DNA of 21,507 bases, taken from positions 1 through 21,507 of the forward strand of contig CANPWI010000009.1 in assembly GCA_947584125.1 (NCBI GenBank). The letters are read 5' to 3'. Numbering within the stretch: position 1 is the first letter of the stretch; each line of letters begins with the position of its first letter. Position numbers and translations under genes: made by a program. Shown piece by piece: positions 8,317 to 15,781 of the stretch. A model generated the notes under the pieces. That model was not told the origin of the DNA and did not search any database. It saw only the letters and a list, made by a program, of their open reading frames with translations. The stretch is from an uncultured Clostridia bacterium. GTDB lineage: Bacteria; Bacillota; Clostridia; TANB77; CAG-508.

Positions 8317-9973
8317 ATTTTAAGAAACTTGTTGATTTGTAGAAAGTTACTCTTTCTCTTGCTAAAGCTGCATAATATGCGTTTTTCAAATTCTGATCTG
8401 ATACATTTAAATTTCCACTAGAATCATATAAACTAGGATAATTTGAACTTACAATACATTTGTAACATGCTTTTGCATCATGAGGATAGTAATTTCTTGT
8501 ATCACCATCTATAGATACTTTATTTCTTTCAAATTCTAATGCTTTATATCCTATTACATTTCCTTGTATTTGGTCACATGTAATTCTATGATAAGTATTA
8601 TTACTATCTATAAAATATATTCCATCGTCTGGTACATATTCTTTATTTCCTGTACTTGTAGCAATTACATAATTATTATATGTTCCATTAAGAATTGGTA
8701 AGTCTTGTATAAATGTAATCATAGATACATTACTAAAAATGCTTTCCCAATCTGTGTCTGTAAGCTTTGGTAGTTTATATGTAATTGTTCCATCACTTTG
8801 ATAATTTGCAAGTGCAGATTTTAAGTTTTCTTGTATAGATAACTTTATTACCTCTTTTCTATGCTCATTAAAATTTGATGTCTCTTTTTCTTTATTTCCA
8901 TCAAAAATTATATTATTATTATTTTTTAAATAATAATATGCATTATTTTCATCTTCCTCTGTTAATTCAGCTACTCTTTTTCTTCCATTTTTAGTATTTA
9001 CTACCATATCATTAACTTTTAGACTACCTAATTTCGCTTTTATATCCTCAGAAAAATCAAAATCCTTATTGTATAATTCAGTTATAATATAATTATTTTT
9101 TAAAATATATGTTTTTGATATATCACTAAAATCTATATCACCTATACTATTTACTTCTGTGCAATCATTTGCTTGAATTAAATATCCAGATTCAGATATA
9201 TAACAATATCCGTAATCAGTGTTGTAAATTTTTTGCATTGTTTTATTTCTAGGACTGTATGTATAATAATATATACAATTATCTTTATTATAAAATGTAT
9301 CACCACTTGAGTTCTTTACTTTTGCAACTATATTTTCTTGTAAAGTTTCATTTAGAGTATTATTTATTTTATTATCTATTAAATATCCTGACTGTGAAAT
9401 ATAAACTCCATTTACTGTTCCATATATTGTTACATAATTATCTAATGTATAATTTATTACAACATCTATATTTACATTTTTATATTCTGCTGAATAGTAT
9501 ATATATGGTTTTAAATTATATTCTGTTATTTCTTCTCCATCTTTTATATCTCCTTCAGAAATTGTACCTGTAGTATCTGCTTTTTCCTCTTGCTTTGTAT
9601 ATCTTGGTATTTCCTTTGTTTTTGCATAAATATAATATCCATCATATCCAGTAAAAACAATTGCTGGAATATAAGGTTCTACATATTTTTTTATATATCC
9701 TGGTACACCTAAGTTATTTGACATACTTGTGAAAAATGTATTTATTGATGCTTGTACATCTCTTTTTTTGGAATTAGCATCTTGATTATAATTATTATTC
9801 ATACTATTTAATTCATAAGCTACCATTGCATCATGAGTAGAATCTATTAAGCTTTTAGTATAATTATCTCTTAATACTGCTATATCTATTTGTGTTTGTA
9901 TATAATTAGATAATATTAACATTATTGGCAACATTATAATAATAAATATAATTGTTAAATGTTGTAATTTCAT
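8315..9973 (-). CDS. Membrane-anchored extracellular protein of the pilus locus (TadE/TadG-like position), function unknown
   Basis: I do not recognise a named domain. The 552-residue protein has an N-terminal membrane anchor (about residues 5-25), then QTQIDIAVLRDNYTKSLIDS and a helix to about residue 100. The remainder is rich in Tyr, Asn, Thr and Ile and looks extracytoplasmic. One transmembrane helix, then a short helix, then a large beta-rich ectodomain, is the layout of TadE/TadG-type minor pilins or pilus-tip proteins. Calling it a tip or minor subunit is inference. The Shine-Dalgarno site GGGAGG precedes the ATG. It is the last gene of the locus and is set off from the pilin-like genes by a hairpin and a possible promoter, so it may be expressed separately. 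Confidence 0.7.
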   Translation of the reverse strand: MKLQHLTIIFIIIMLPIMLILSNYIQTQIDIAVLRDNYTKSLIDSTHDAMVAYELNSMNNNYNQDANSKKRDVQASINTFFTSMSNNLGVPGYIKKYVEPYIPAIVFTGYDGYYIYAKTKEIPRYTKQEEKADTTGTISEGDIKDGEEITEYNLKPYIYYSAEYKNVNIDVVINYTLDNYVTIYGTVNGVYISQSGYLIDNKINNTLNETLQENIVAKVKNSSGDTFYNKDNCIYYYTYSPRNKTMQKIYNTDYGYCYISESGYLIQANDCTEVNSIGDIDFSDISKTYILKNNYIITELYNKDFDFSEDIKAKLGSLKVNDMVVNTKNGRKRVAELTEEDENNAYYYLKNNNNIIFDGNKEKETSNFNEHRKEVIKLSIQENLKSALANYQSDGTITYKLPKLTDTDWESIFSNVSMITFIQDLPILNGTYNNYVIATSTGNKEYVPDDGIYFIDSNNTYHRITCDQIQGNVIGYKALEFERNKVSIDGDTRNYYPHDAKACYKCIVSSNYPSLYDSSGNLNVSDQNLKNAYYAALARERVTFYKSTSFLK

Positions 9974-10036
9974 TTGTTCCTCCCATTTTTTATTTGCAAT
10001 TTCATTATAACATTTAAATTAATCTGCTATAATATT

Positions 10037-10058
10037 ACATTATAAAATAATGTCATTT
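10037..10058 (-). promoter_or_regulatory. Inverted repeat at a possible promoter of the 552-residue protein gene
   Basis: ACATTAT (10037-10043) and ATAATGT (10047-10053) form a perfect 7-bp inverted repeat with a 3-bp centre. It overlaps an ATGACA-like -35 box on the minus strand. A TATAAT-like box also lies closer to the gene but lacks a good -35. The repeat could be an operator. The evidence is weak in such AT-rich sequence. Confidence 0.25.
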
Positions 10059-10065
10059 ATATTCT

Positions 10066-10103
10066 AAAAGCTTAATTTAGTATATTAACCAAATTAAGCT
10101 TTT
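10066..10103. terminator. Long hairpin between the 176-residue and 552-residue protein genes
   Basis: A perfect 13-bp stem (10066-10078 with 10091-10103) has a 12-nt loop and ends in TTTT on both strands. The T-tract is short, so it may be a partial terminator or an mRNA-stability element that sets a different expression level for the last gene of the locus. Confidence 0.55.
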
Positions 10104-10106
10104 CAT

Positions 10107-10637
10107 TTATTTACTTGCATTTGTCATTACAACACCAGAAGCAGAAGCATATATTGTATATGCATCATTTCCTACTAAACTATAAAGCCAATTTTTTATA
10201 TTTTGTGCTATAGTAGTATTAGTATTTTTAACTTTTACTGTTACTATATCTCCCTCTTTTAATGCTTTTCTTAATTCAGCATTATTTTGAATTTCATCAA
10301 GAATTTGTGTTGTATATAATGTATAATAAATATTTTCTCCTATTTTTGTACTTTCTACTTGTGTTACCTTTTTAGAAGGATTTTGGTCTAACACTTGTAA
10401 TTCTAATTCTATATCATAGGTATTTCCTGTTGCTGCAATCTTTTGTGAAAACGCATCTAATTCATCTTGTGTTATTTCTCCAGTAGTTCTAAATTTATCT
10501 ACTAATTCATTGACAGCTGTTTGTACCTCTAATTGTGCTATATCATCATTTCTACCTGATACATCCATTAATGGAAAACAAAACATTAGTATTGCAGCTA
10601 GAAATATAGCAACTACTGTAATTAGTGTATCACCCAC
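10107..10637 (-). CDS. Small membrane-anchored pilus-locus protein, GTG start
   Basis: A 176-residue protein of unknown family. One transmembrane helix covers about residues 5-25 (TLITVVAIFLAAILMF), then a helical region (DDIAQLEVQTAVNELVDKFR) and a mixed ectodomain with a segment ALKEGDIVTVKVKNTN. The start is GTG. AGGAGG lies 8 nt upstream, and the nearby ATG triplets are out of frame or run straight into stops. Its architecture resembles pseudopilins, but it lacks the MENASKAL start. It follows the 239-residue pilin-like gene by 21 bp and is the last gene before a hairpin. A minor-subunit role is inference. Confidence 0.72.
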   Translation of the reverse strand: MGDTLITVVAIFLAAILMFCFPLMDVSGRNDDIAQLEVQTAVNELVDKFRTTGEITQDELDAFSQKIAATGNTYDIELELQVLDQNPSKKVTQVESTKIGENIYYTLYTTQILDEIQNNAELRKALKEGDIVTVKVKNTNTTIAQNIKNWLYSLVGNDAYTIYASASGVVMTNASK

Positions 10638-10658
10638 ATTACATCCCTCCTTTATAAG

Positions 10659-11378
10659 TTAATTATACATCTGCCTATATATTATTTCTATTTTTTGCGT
10701 AACCTCTTCATTTTCTTTTGTTTGAGTTATTACATTAATGCTTTCTTTAAACTTTGCATCTGGATATTTATTTAATAATCTCAATCCAATATATTCTGAT
10801 GTATTTGTATATTTTACTTTTACATCATATCCGTTTTTTGAAAAATCGGCATCTAGTCTTTTCTTTGTATCTTCAGAATTAGCACTTCTCCATGGGGAAC
10901 CTATTTTACCACTACTTAATTTATATATATTATTAAATGTATCTCCCCATTTCTCTTTACTATATTCAACTCCAAATACTTTTTTATTTAAATAGTTTAT
11001 ATGGTTATCTATAAGTATTTTTGATGTATCAAACTTATTATATTCATACCATTTTGCTATAACATCTTCTGTTTCAGCATCAAATCTAGCTACAATATTT
11101 TCTGAACTATCCATTATTGTAACTCCGTAATTTTCTTTGTCATATCTATATACAGTTGGTATAATTGTTTCCCATCCTACTATTCTTTCTGTACTTCCTG
11201 CTGTTAAATATGTTATTCCTTCAAGTCCGTCTGCTAAGTATTTAGAATCATCTTCTACCTCAAATACAACATCAGCTGTTTGCCTTGCCTGTGATACTAA
11301 GGAAAATGTAACTGTTAAGGCAATTACAAATACAAATACACCAAAAGCTATTTTTAAAGCATCAGTTGCATTTTCCAT
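10659..11378 (-). CDS. Pilin-like protein with MENATDAL start (239 aa)
   Basis: The N-terminus MENATDALKIAFGVFVFV is a variant of the MENASKAL start shared with three neighbouring genes. A hydrophobic helix (about 8-29) and a helical stretch (VSQARQTADVVFE) follow, then a large ectodomain. The ectodomain lacks the Asn/Tyr core seen in the smaller paralogues, so this is probably a distinct, larger minor subunit. There is no Gly-type prepilin cleavage site or basic leader before the hydrophobic stretch. GAGGTGAT lies just before the ATG. It is 49 bp downstream of the Gly-Ser-tailed paralogue. The pilin role is inferred from context and layout. Confidence 0.7.
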   Translation of the reverse strand: MENATDALKIAFGVFVFVIALTVTFSLVSQARQTADVVFEVEDDSKYLADGLEGITYLTAGSTERIVGWETIIPTVYRYDKENYGVTIMDSSENIVARFDAETEDVIAKWYEYNKFDTSKILIDNHINYLNKKVFGVEYSKEKWGDTFNNIYKLSSGKIGSPWRSANSEDTKKRLDADFSKNGYDVKVKYTNTSEYIGLRLLNKYPDAKFKESINVITQTKENEEVTQKIEIIYRQMYN

Positions 11379-11427
11379 TTATATCACCTCTTTAGTCTTA
11401 TAAATTTAACTATTAATATTTTATATT

Positions 11428-11886
11428 TTAAGTTCCTGAACCTGAACCTGAGCCTGAACCTGAACCTGAGCCTGAGCCTGAACCTGAACCTGAACTTATC
11501 CCTCCTCCATTAACTGCAATGTTTGTAACTACACCGTCTGTATATTCCATCTTTATTGTATATTTTGTAGTAGATTTTATTTCTGTAGACTTTATAGTTG
11601 ATGTTGAAGTTGGTTCATCACCATTTACTTTTACTTTTGGATTATCTTCATTTGAATTATTCGCAATTACAACTGATAATAATTGTTTTAATTGTGAACC
11701 ACTTTTTGTTCCTTCATAAGGTCTAAATTGTCCATTATGCATTTCCTTAGTTTGTGTATCCATTTGGCTTATACCTTGGTTTACAGCTCCTAAACCTCCA
11801 GTATAAATCATCATTCCAACTCCAATTAATAATATAACAATAAGAATTGCTCCCGCAATTAATAATGCTTTTGACGCATTCTCCAT
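11428..11886 (-). CDS. Pilin-like protein with MENASKAL start and a (Ser-Gly)10 tail
   Basis: A 152-residue protein. MENASKALLIAGAILIVILL gives a short polar start and a transmembrane helix (about 7-28). The helical region QGISQMDTQTKEMHNGQF follows, then a core FRPYEGTKSGSQLKQLLSVV that corresponds to the [FY]N..[FY]..Y segment of its paralogues. A strand pair around YTDGVVTNIAVNGGG comes next. The protein ends with a low-complexity Ser-Gly repeat and a Thr. The tail would be flexible and surface-exposed. A strong GAGGAGG sets the start. Its compact form and glycine-rich helix (GVGMMIYTGGLGAV) make it the best candidate for a major subunit. That is inference. Confidence 0.75.
   Translation of the reverse strand: MENASKALLIAGAILIVILLIGVGMMIYTGGLGAVNQGISQMDTQTKEMHNGQFRPYEGTKSGSQLKQLLSVVIANNSNEDNPKVKVNGDEPTSTSTIKSTEIKSTTKYTIKMEYTDGVVTNIAVNGGGISSGSGSGSGSGSGSGSGSGSGT
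11434..11493 (-). repeat. Hexanucleotide microsatellite (GGYTCA)10 coding Gly-Ser
   Basis: On the coding strand there are ten repeats of a Gly-Ser hexamer. Every serine codon is TCA, and glycine is GGT or GGC, with GGA in the last unit. The C/G content stands out from the AT-rich surroundings. Because the unit is 6 bp, slippage changes tail length without shifting frame. Confidence 0.9.
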
Positions 11887-11920
11887 AATAATTTCCTCCT
11901 CTTTTTTTTTATATTTTATC

Positions 11921-11939
11921 TTTAGATTTTTAATCTAAA
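11921..11939 (-). other. Short A/T-rich hairpin between pilin-like genes
   Basis: An 8-bp stem (11921-11928 with 11932-11939) with a 3-nt loop lies just after the stop of the 11943-12401 gene. There is no good T-tract on the coding strand. It could be a weak processing or stability element. Confidence 0.3.
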
Positions 11940-11942
11940 AAG

Positions 11943-12401
11943 TTAATAACTAATTGATTCTAATTGTTCAAATGTAATTTTTGCAATTTTGCCTGTACTT
12001 TGGTGATATTCTACATTTGAACTTTTAAAAGTAGTTAAACTAAAGTTTGATATAAATTGTGTAATTCCTACTTTTTCTATATTTTCCATTCTATATGTAG
12101 TTGTTTCTTGATTTTCTTCGTCTGTAATCATAATTATATCAATTAAAATACTATCTTGTCCATTATCTTGATATAATCCTTTTTCATCTTTTGAAATATT
12201 ATTTTTATTATTGTTATCTATTGCTTTATTTATGAGTGTTGCAATATCTGTTCCATAAATAACTGTATTTGTATATTTTTCATATTCTGCATTAAATTCT
12301 GTTAGTTGTTTTTTTATGTTTTGATTTTGTATAATATTTACACATACAATTACTATTATTATTAAAAGTATTGTTAAAAATAATATTAAATGTTTTTTCA
12401 A
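11943..12401 (-). CDS. Pilin-like paralogue with divergent N-terminus, TTG start
   Basis: A 152-residue protein with a classical positively charged start (MKKHLILFLTILLIIIVIVC) and one membrane helix, not the MENASKAL start. After the helix, however, FNAEYEKYTNTVIYGTDIAT...INKAIDNN matches the core of the 12963 paralogue (YNMQWESYNRDNLRGADVIS...YNKAIDVN). The C-terminal QSTGKIAKITFEQL also matches the final beta-hairpin of its neighbours. It therefore looks like the same ectodomain carried on a different anchor. The start codon is TTG, with AAAGGAG about 10 nt upstream. The 84-bp gap upstream holds a possible internal promoter. Confidence 0.72.
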   Translation of the reverse strand: MKKHLILFLTILLIIIVIVCVNIIQNQNIKKQLTEFNAEYEKYTNTVIYGTDIATLINKAIDNNNKNNISKDEKGLYQDNGQDSILIDIIMITDEENQETTTYRMENIEKVGITQFISNFSLTTFKSSNVEYHQSTGKIAKITFEQLESISY

Positions 12402-12417
12402 ATTGCTCTCTCCTTTT

Positions 12418-12446
12418 ATTATACTATTTTTTTTTATTTAATGCAA
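12418..12446 (-). promoter_or_regulatory. Possible internal promoter in the pilin cluster
   Basis: On the minus strand TTGCAT (12441-12446) and TATAAT (12418-12423) are 17 bp apart. The predicted start would fall within the Shine-Dalgarno site of the next gene, leaving almost no leader. This match could be fortuitous in AT-rich DNA. Confidence 0.35.
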
Positions 12447-12485
12447 CTTTTTTTGACAATATTCTATAAAGTTTTATTAACAATA

Positions 12486-12944
12486 TTAGGTATTTCCAAC
12501 TGTTATTTTCTTTACTTTACCAGTCGTAGATGAAACTTCTTTAATTTCCATTTTATATTTACAATAGTTTCCTGTATCATCATAAGAGCCTTCTTCTAAA
12601 AACAGATTTGTTTTTACTTTATCATTTGAAAAATTATATGTATTTCCTCCTTCTATTGTTATTGATCCTGTCATATTAACTTTTTGTGTGCTATTGTTAT
12701 CAATACTTTCATTATATTGTTTTACAAAATTGTATATAGTAACTATATCTTGTGCTGTTAGATTATCTCTTTCGTAATTATAAAAATTAGCATTAAAAGC
12801 TTGAATATCTTGTGACTCTTTTTTTTCGCTATAATTTTCTTGTAGATTTCCAAAAACTGACATAAGCACAGTAAACATAGTTAATAACATAATACCAAAT
12901 AATACTTCTGCTGCAATTAATAATGCTTTTGATGCATTCTCCAT
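12486..12944 (-). CDS. Pilin-like protein with MENASKAL start (152 aa)
   Basis: The N-terminus MENASKALLIAAEVLFGIML is nearly identical, in DNA as well as protein, to that of the 11428-11886 gene. A hydrophobic helix (about 7-30) and a charged helix (LQENYSEKKESQDIQAFN) follow. The shared core FNANFYNYERDNLTAQDIVT and NFVKQYN comes next, then a beta-rich part ending with the paired strands YKMEIKE...TGKVKKITVGN. A small difference within the helix is Glu13, where the paralogues have Gly or Ala. AGAGGTGG precedes the ATG. It lies 18 bp downstream of the 12963-13643 gene and is probably co-translated with it. The pilin role is inferred. Confidence 0.74.
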   Translation of the reverse strand: MENASKALLIAAEVLFGIMLLTMFTVLMSVFGNLQENYSEKKESQDIQAFNANFYNYERDNLTAQDIVTIYNFVKQYNESIDNNSTQKVNMTGSITIEGGNTYNFSNDKVKTNLFLEEGSYDDTGNYCKYKMEIKEVSSTTGKVKKITVGNT

Positions 12945-12962
12945 ACTGCCACCTCTATTCTT

Positions 12963-13643
12963 TTATATCTCTACTAGATGAATTTTGGTAATTCTTCCAT
13001 ATTTATCATATTCTATTCCTTCTTTAGTTTCATCTATTGTATTTGCACATTTAAATTTTAATAATTTAAATGCATCTTTTTTATTATAACTTCTTGTATA
13101 TGTATCATGACCATCTACACTTTTTTCAACACCTGTAGGTAGAGTAACTGGTTTTGTATTTATTGTATAACCATTTTGGCTACTTTCATCAGTTGATATA
13201 ATAAAATCACTCAAATCATTAGCATTATCTTTTGTATTATATGATTTACCTTCCTCTAATACCATTCTCTCTGTTTCCTTTACCTTTTTGTATTGTCTTA
13301 ATCCAATATCCCATTGCCAATATTCTGTATTTTCTACAATATCTGCTTTTAATTTTATATATACAGTTATCATATCATAGTCTAGTCCTTCTTGTTCCCT
13401 ATATTTTTGATTTACATCTATTGCTTTATTATATATTGAAATTACATCTGCTCCTCTTAAATTATCTCTATTATATGATTCCCACTGCATATTATATTTA
13501 GAGAGTTGTTCTGCTTCTAATACTTGTTGTTTACTATTTGATAATGATGACATATTATTATATACCATAAGAGCTACACTTATTATTAGTACACTAATTA
13601 ATACACCCCCTGCTATCATAAGTGCTTTTGATGCATTTTCCAT
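12963..13643 (-). CDS. Pilin-like protein with MENASKAL start (226 aa)
   Basis: The first pilin-like gene after the platform protein gene. MENASKALMIAGGVLISVLI leads into a membrane helix (about 7-28) and a helix NMSSLSNSKQQVLEAEQLSK. The shared core YNMQWESYNRDNLRGADVIS and IYNKAIDVNQ follows, then a longer insert (about 85-185). The last residues, YDKYGRITKIHLVEI, form the beta-hairpin seen in the paralogues. No leader peptide or prepilin cleavage motif precedes the helix. AAAGGAGG sets the ATG start. It lies 30 bp after the platform gene and is probably in the same transcript. Confidence 0.75.
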   Translation of the reverse strand: MENASKALMIAGGVLISVLIISVALMVYNNMSSLSNSKQQVLEAEQLSKYNMQWESYNRDNLRGADVISIYNKAIDVNQKYREQEGLDYDMITVYIKLKADIVENTEYWQWDIGLRQYKKVKETERMVLEEGKSYNTKDNANDLSDFIISTDESSQNGYTINTKPVTLPTGVEKSVDGHDTYTRSYNKKDAFKLLKFKCANTIDETKEGIEYDKYGRITKIHLVEI

Positions 13644-13673
13644 ATATTTTCCTCCTTTATAATAGCAATTATT

Positions 13674-15749
13674 TTAATACATTGATGACATTGTTGTAAA
13701 TGCATTTGTCATACTTAACATACCTATTACAACAAGTGGTATAATTAGATAACCAACAAATAATATTATCATTGGTGCAAATCCTATTACTTTTCCTATC
13801 ATTCCTTTTTTGGAAATTAATCTTTCATTTGAGTCTTTTCTTTTTTCTTGATAATATGCTCTTTCTGTGTCTAGTTCATCAAATGCATCTCTTATTGGTA
13901 TTTTTTCAACTGCTGCTTGTAATCCTTCTACTATTCTTATAAGCTCTGGATATGTTATATCATTTTTTAATTCTTCTAATGCTTCCCAAGCTCCTGCTTC
14001 GTAGTTATTTACACATCTGTTAATTTTGTCTTTGAATATATTTGCATATCTTTCTAGCCATTCCAAAATTATTTCAACATTTACTCTTTCAATTCTCATA
14101 AGCATAAGTATAATTGTTTGGAATTGCATAACTTCATCTTCTATTTCTAGTTGTCTCATTTTTCTTTGGAAGAATAATAGCCATATTGGTGCCATATACC
14201 CTATAATTGCAAATACGAATGCTAACAAAAATTCAAACCACTTTAATGTTTCTGTATTTACTGTTTGCAATTTTGTATATATTCTATTTGCTGCTTTTTC
14301 AATTTCTTCGTCTGTTGCTTCTTTATAATATTCTGAATATTTTAATTCTACTTCTATTTTTTCTACTGTAATGTCTGGCTTTCCTTTTAATCTATCAAGG
14401 AAATAGTTATCTTGCTGTGTTAATGACATTGCTTTTTTCTCATCTTTTTCCGACATGTTACCTATTAAGTCATATTCTGTTGTCGGCTCTTCGTATATGT
14501 ACTTTATTGCTACATTATGTATTTGATTAAACATTATTAATGATACAATAAATGTAATAATGAATAATAAAATTCTATTTATAAATATCCACTCAATTTT
14601 AAGCGGTGATGCCGATTCTTTTAAATTTTGTGTTAATGTTCTATATTCTTTTGTTCCTTTTTTTGGTATAAATAAATCAACGAATTTTTTTATAGGTGCT
14701 TTTTTGTATAATTTTGCTTGCCATGGATTTTCTGTATTTTTAACATTTGCATTTGTTGAGCTTACATCTTTTACTTTACGAATTAATATATAGCATATAA
14801 ATGTGGCAAGTATTATTATTAATTGAACTATTAATCCAAGTTTTCCACTATAAAAGCTATTTGTAAAGCTGAAGTTAGATACTGCCCAACTTTTTAATGG
14901 TTCTATTAAAAGAATTGGAACTATTGATATTACAGATAAACTTTGAAATACATAGTCTAATTTATCTCTTTTTAATATTTCTAGTTGCATTTCTTGTGTT
15001 ATGTTGTCAACATTTTTTAAATATAGAGATGCTCCATCAACTTTTCTATCTCCAAATTCTTTTGTTAAATATGATACACCTGCAAATTCTTTTAAATATG
15101 CATTTGGTGCAACATCATAGTATTTTTCTAGTTCTGACTCTGGGTCATCTGAGATTAATACCTCATATATTCTTTCGGCTTGTGCTGATACTTCAAGCTC
15201 ATCATCTTGTGCTACTTGATAAATTGCTTCTTCTACCATATTAAACTCATGGTATGCATGTCTAATTTCTGAGAAGAAATCAACTTGTTCTTTCAAAAGC
15301 TTGTTGTCTATTTTATTTACCATTCCATCCATGATTGTTTCAATCATAAATATCTCAAATATCAATAATATAGAAAGTAATAATGGATTATTTTTTGTAA
15401 GAGCAATTATTATTATAGTTAATGGTATTATAACAGCTAATGCTTTTGTAAGTATTGCTGCTGCTTGTCTTCTAGTTATGTATTCATCTTCAATATTAAT
15501 TATTTCAAGTCTTCTTCTTAATTTAATTAAATATCTTTTTATTCCAGGTATTTTTATATATGTCATGTATAATTTTTGATACATAACTTCTTTTGAAAAC
15601 GCATTTGATTCTGTACCTTGAACAAGCTGTTTTGCATATTTTGCGTCATCTTTATTTAGCATTTTGTTTATTATAAAATATGCTATAACTATTACAAATA
15701 ATAATCCAGCTGCACCTATCATCATAATCATTGGTAAATTACTAGACAT
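13674..15749 (-). CDS. Fused TadB/TadC-like pilus platform protein
   Basis: A 691-residue polytopic membrane protein with about eight hydrophobic segments, in two similar halves. Each half has a hydrophobic stretch, a cytosolic helical T2SSF-like domain and a closing hydrophobic stretch. The first domain is around EQVDFFSEIRHAYHEFNMVE (about 155-250). The second is around EVMQFQTIILMLMRIERVNV and VEKIPIRDAFDEL (about 540-660). Tad systems usually have separate TadB and TadC proteins. Here one chain appears to carry both, separated by a charged linker (about 325-380 and 410-500). It should sit in the membrane and couple to the ATPase encoded immediately upstream. AAAAAGGAGGTG precedes the ATG. 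Confidence 0.78.
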   Translation of the reverse strand: MSSNLPMIMMIGAAGLLFVIVIAYFIINKMLNKDDAKYAKQLVQGTESNAFSKEVMYQKLYMTYIKIPGIKRYLIKLRRRLEIINIEDEYITRRQAAAILTKALAVIIPLTIIIIALTKNNPLLLSILLIFEIFMIETIMDGMVNKIDNKLLKEQVDFFSEIRHAYHEFNMVEEAIYQVAQDDELEVSAQAERIYEVLISDDPESELEKYYDVAPNAYLKEFAGVSYLTKEFGDRKVDGASLYLKNVDNITQEMQLEILKRDKLDYVFQSLSVISIVPILLIEPLKSWAVSNFSFTNSFYSGKLGLIVQLIIILATFICYILIRKVKDVSSTNANVKNTENPWQAKLYKKAPIKKFVDLFIPKKGTKEYRTLTQNLKESASPLKIEWIFINRILLFIITFIVSLIMFNQIHNVAIKYIYEEPTTEYDLIGNMSEKDEKKAMSLTQQDNYFLDRLKGKPDITVEKIEVELKYSEYYKEATDEEIEKAANRIYTKLQTVNTETLKWFEFLLAFVFAIIGYMAPIWLLFFQRKMRQLEIEDEVMQFQTIILMLMRIERVNVEIILEWLERYANIFKDKINRCVNNYEAGAWEALEELKNDITYPELIRIVEGLQAAVEKIPIRDAFDELDTERAYYQEKRKDSNERLISKKGMIGKVIGFAPMIILFVGYLIIPLVVIGMLSMTNAFTTMSSMY

Positions 15750-15781
15750 TTGATTAGCACCTCCTTTTTCGTTTGTTAAAA

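Noticed and set aside
9259..9573. Plus-strand frames rich in Leu, Tyr and His inside the pilus genes, here and around 14897-15244 and 17380-17619
   Set aside because: These are antisense shadows of AT-rich coding sequence, with no start signals and implausible composition.
11434..11493. Short regular repeats as a possible CRISPR array
   Set aside because: The units are 6 bp, contiguous, without spacers, and lie in frame within a gene.
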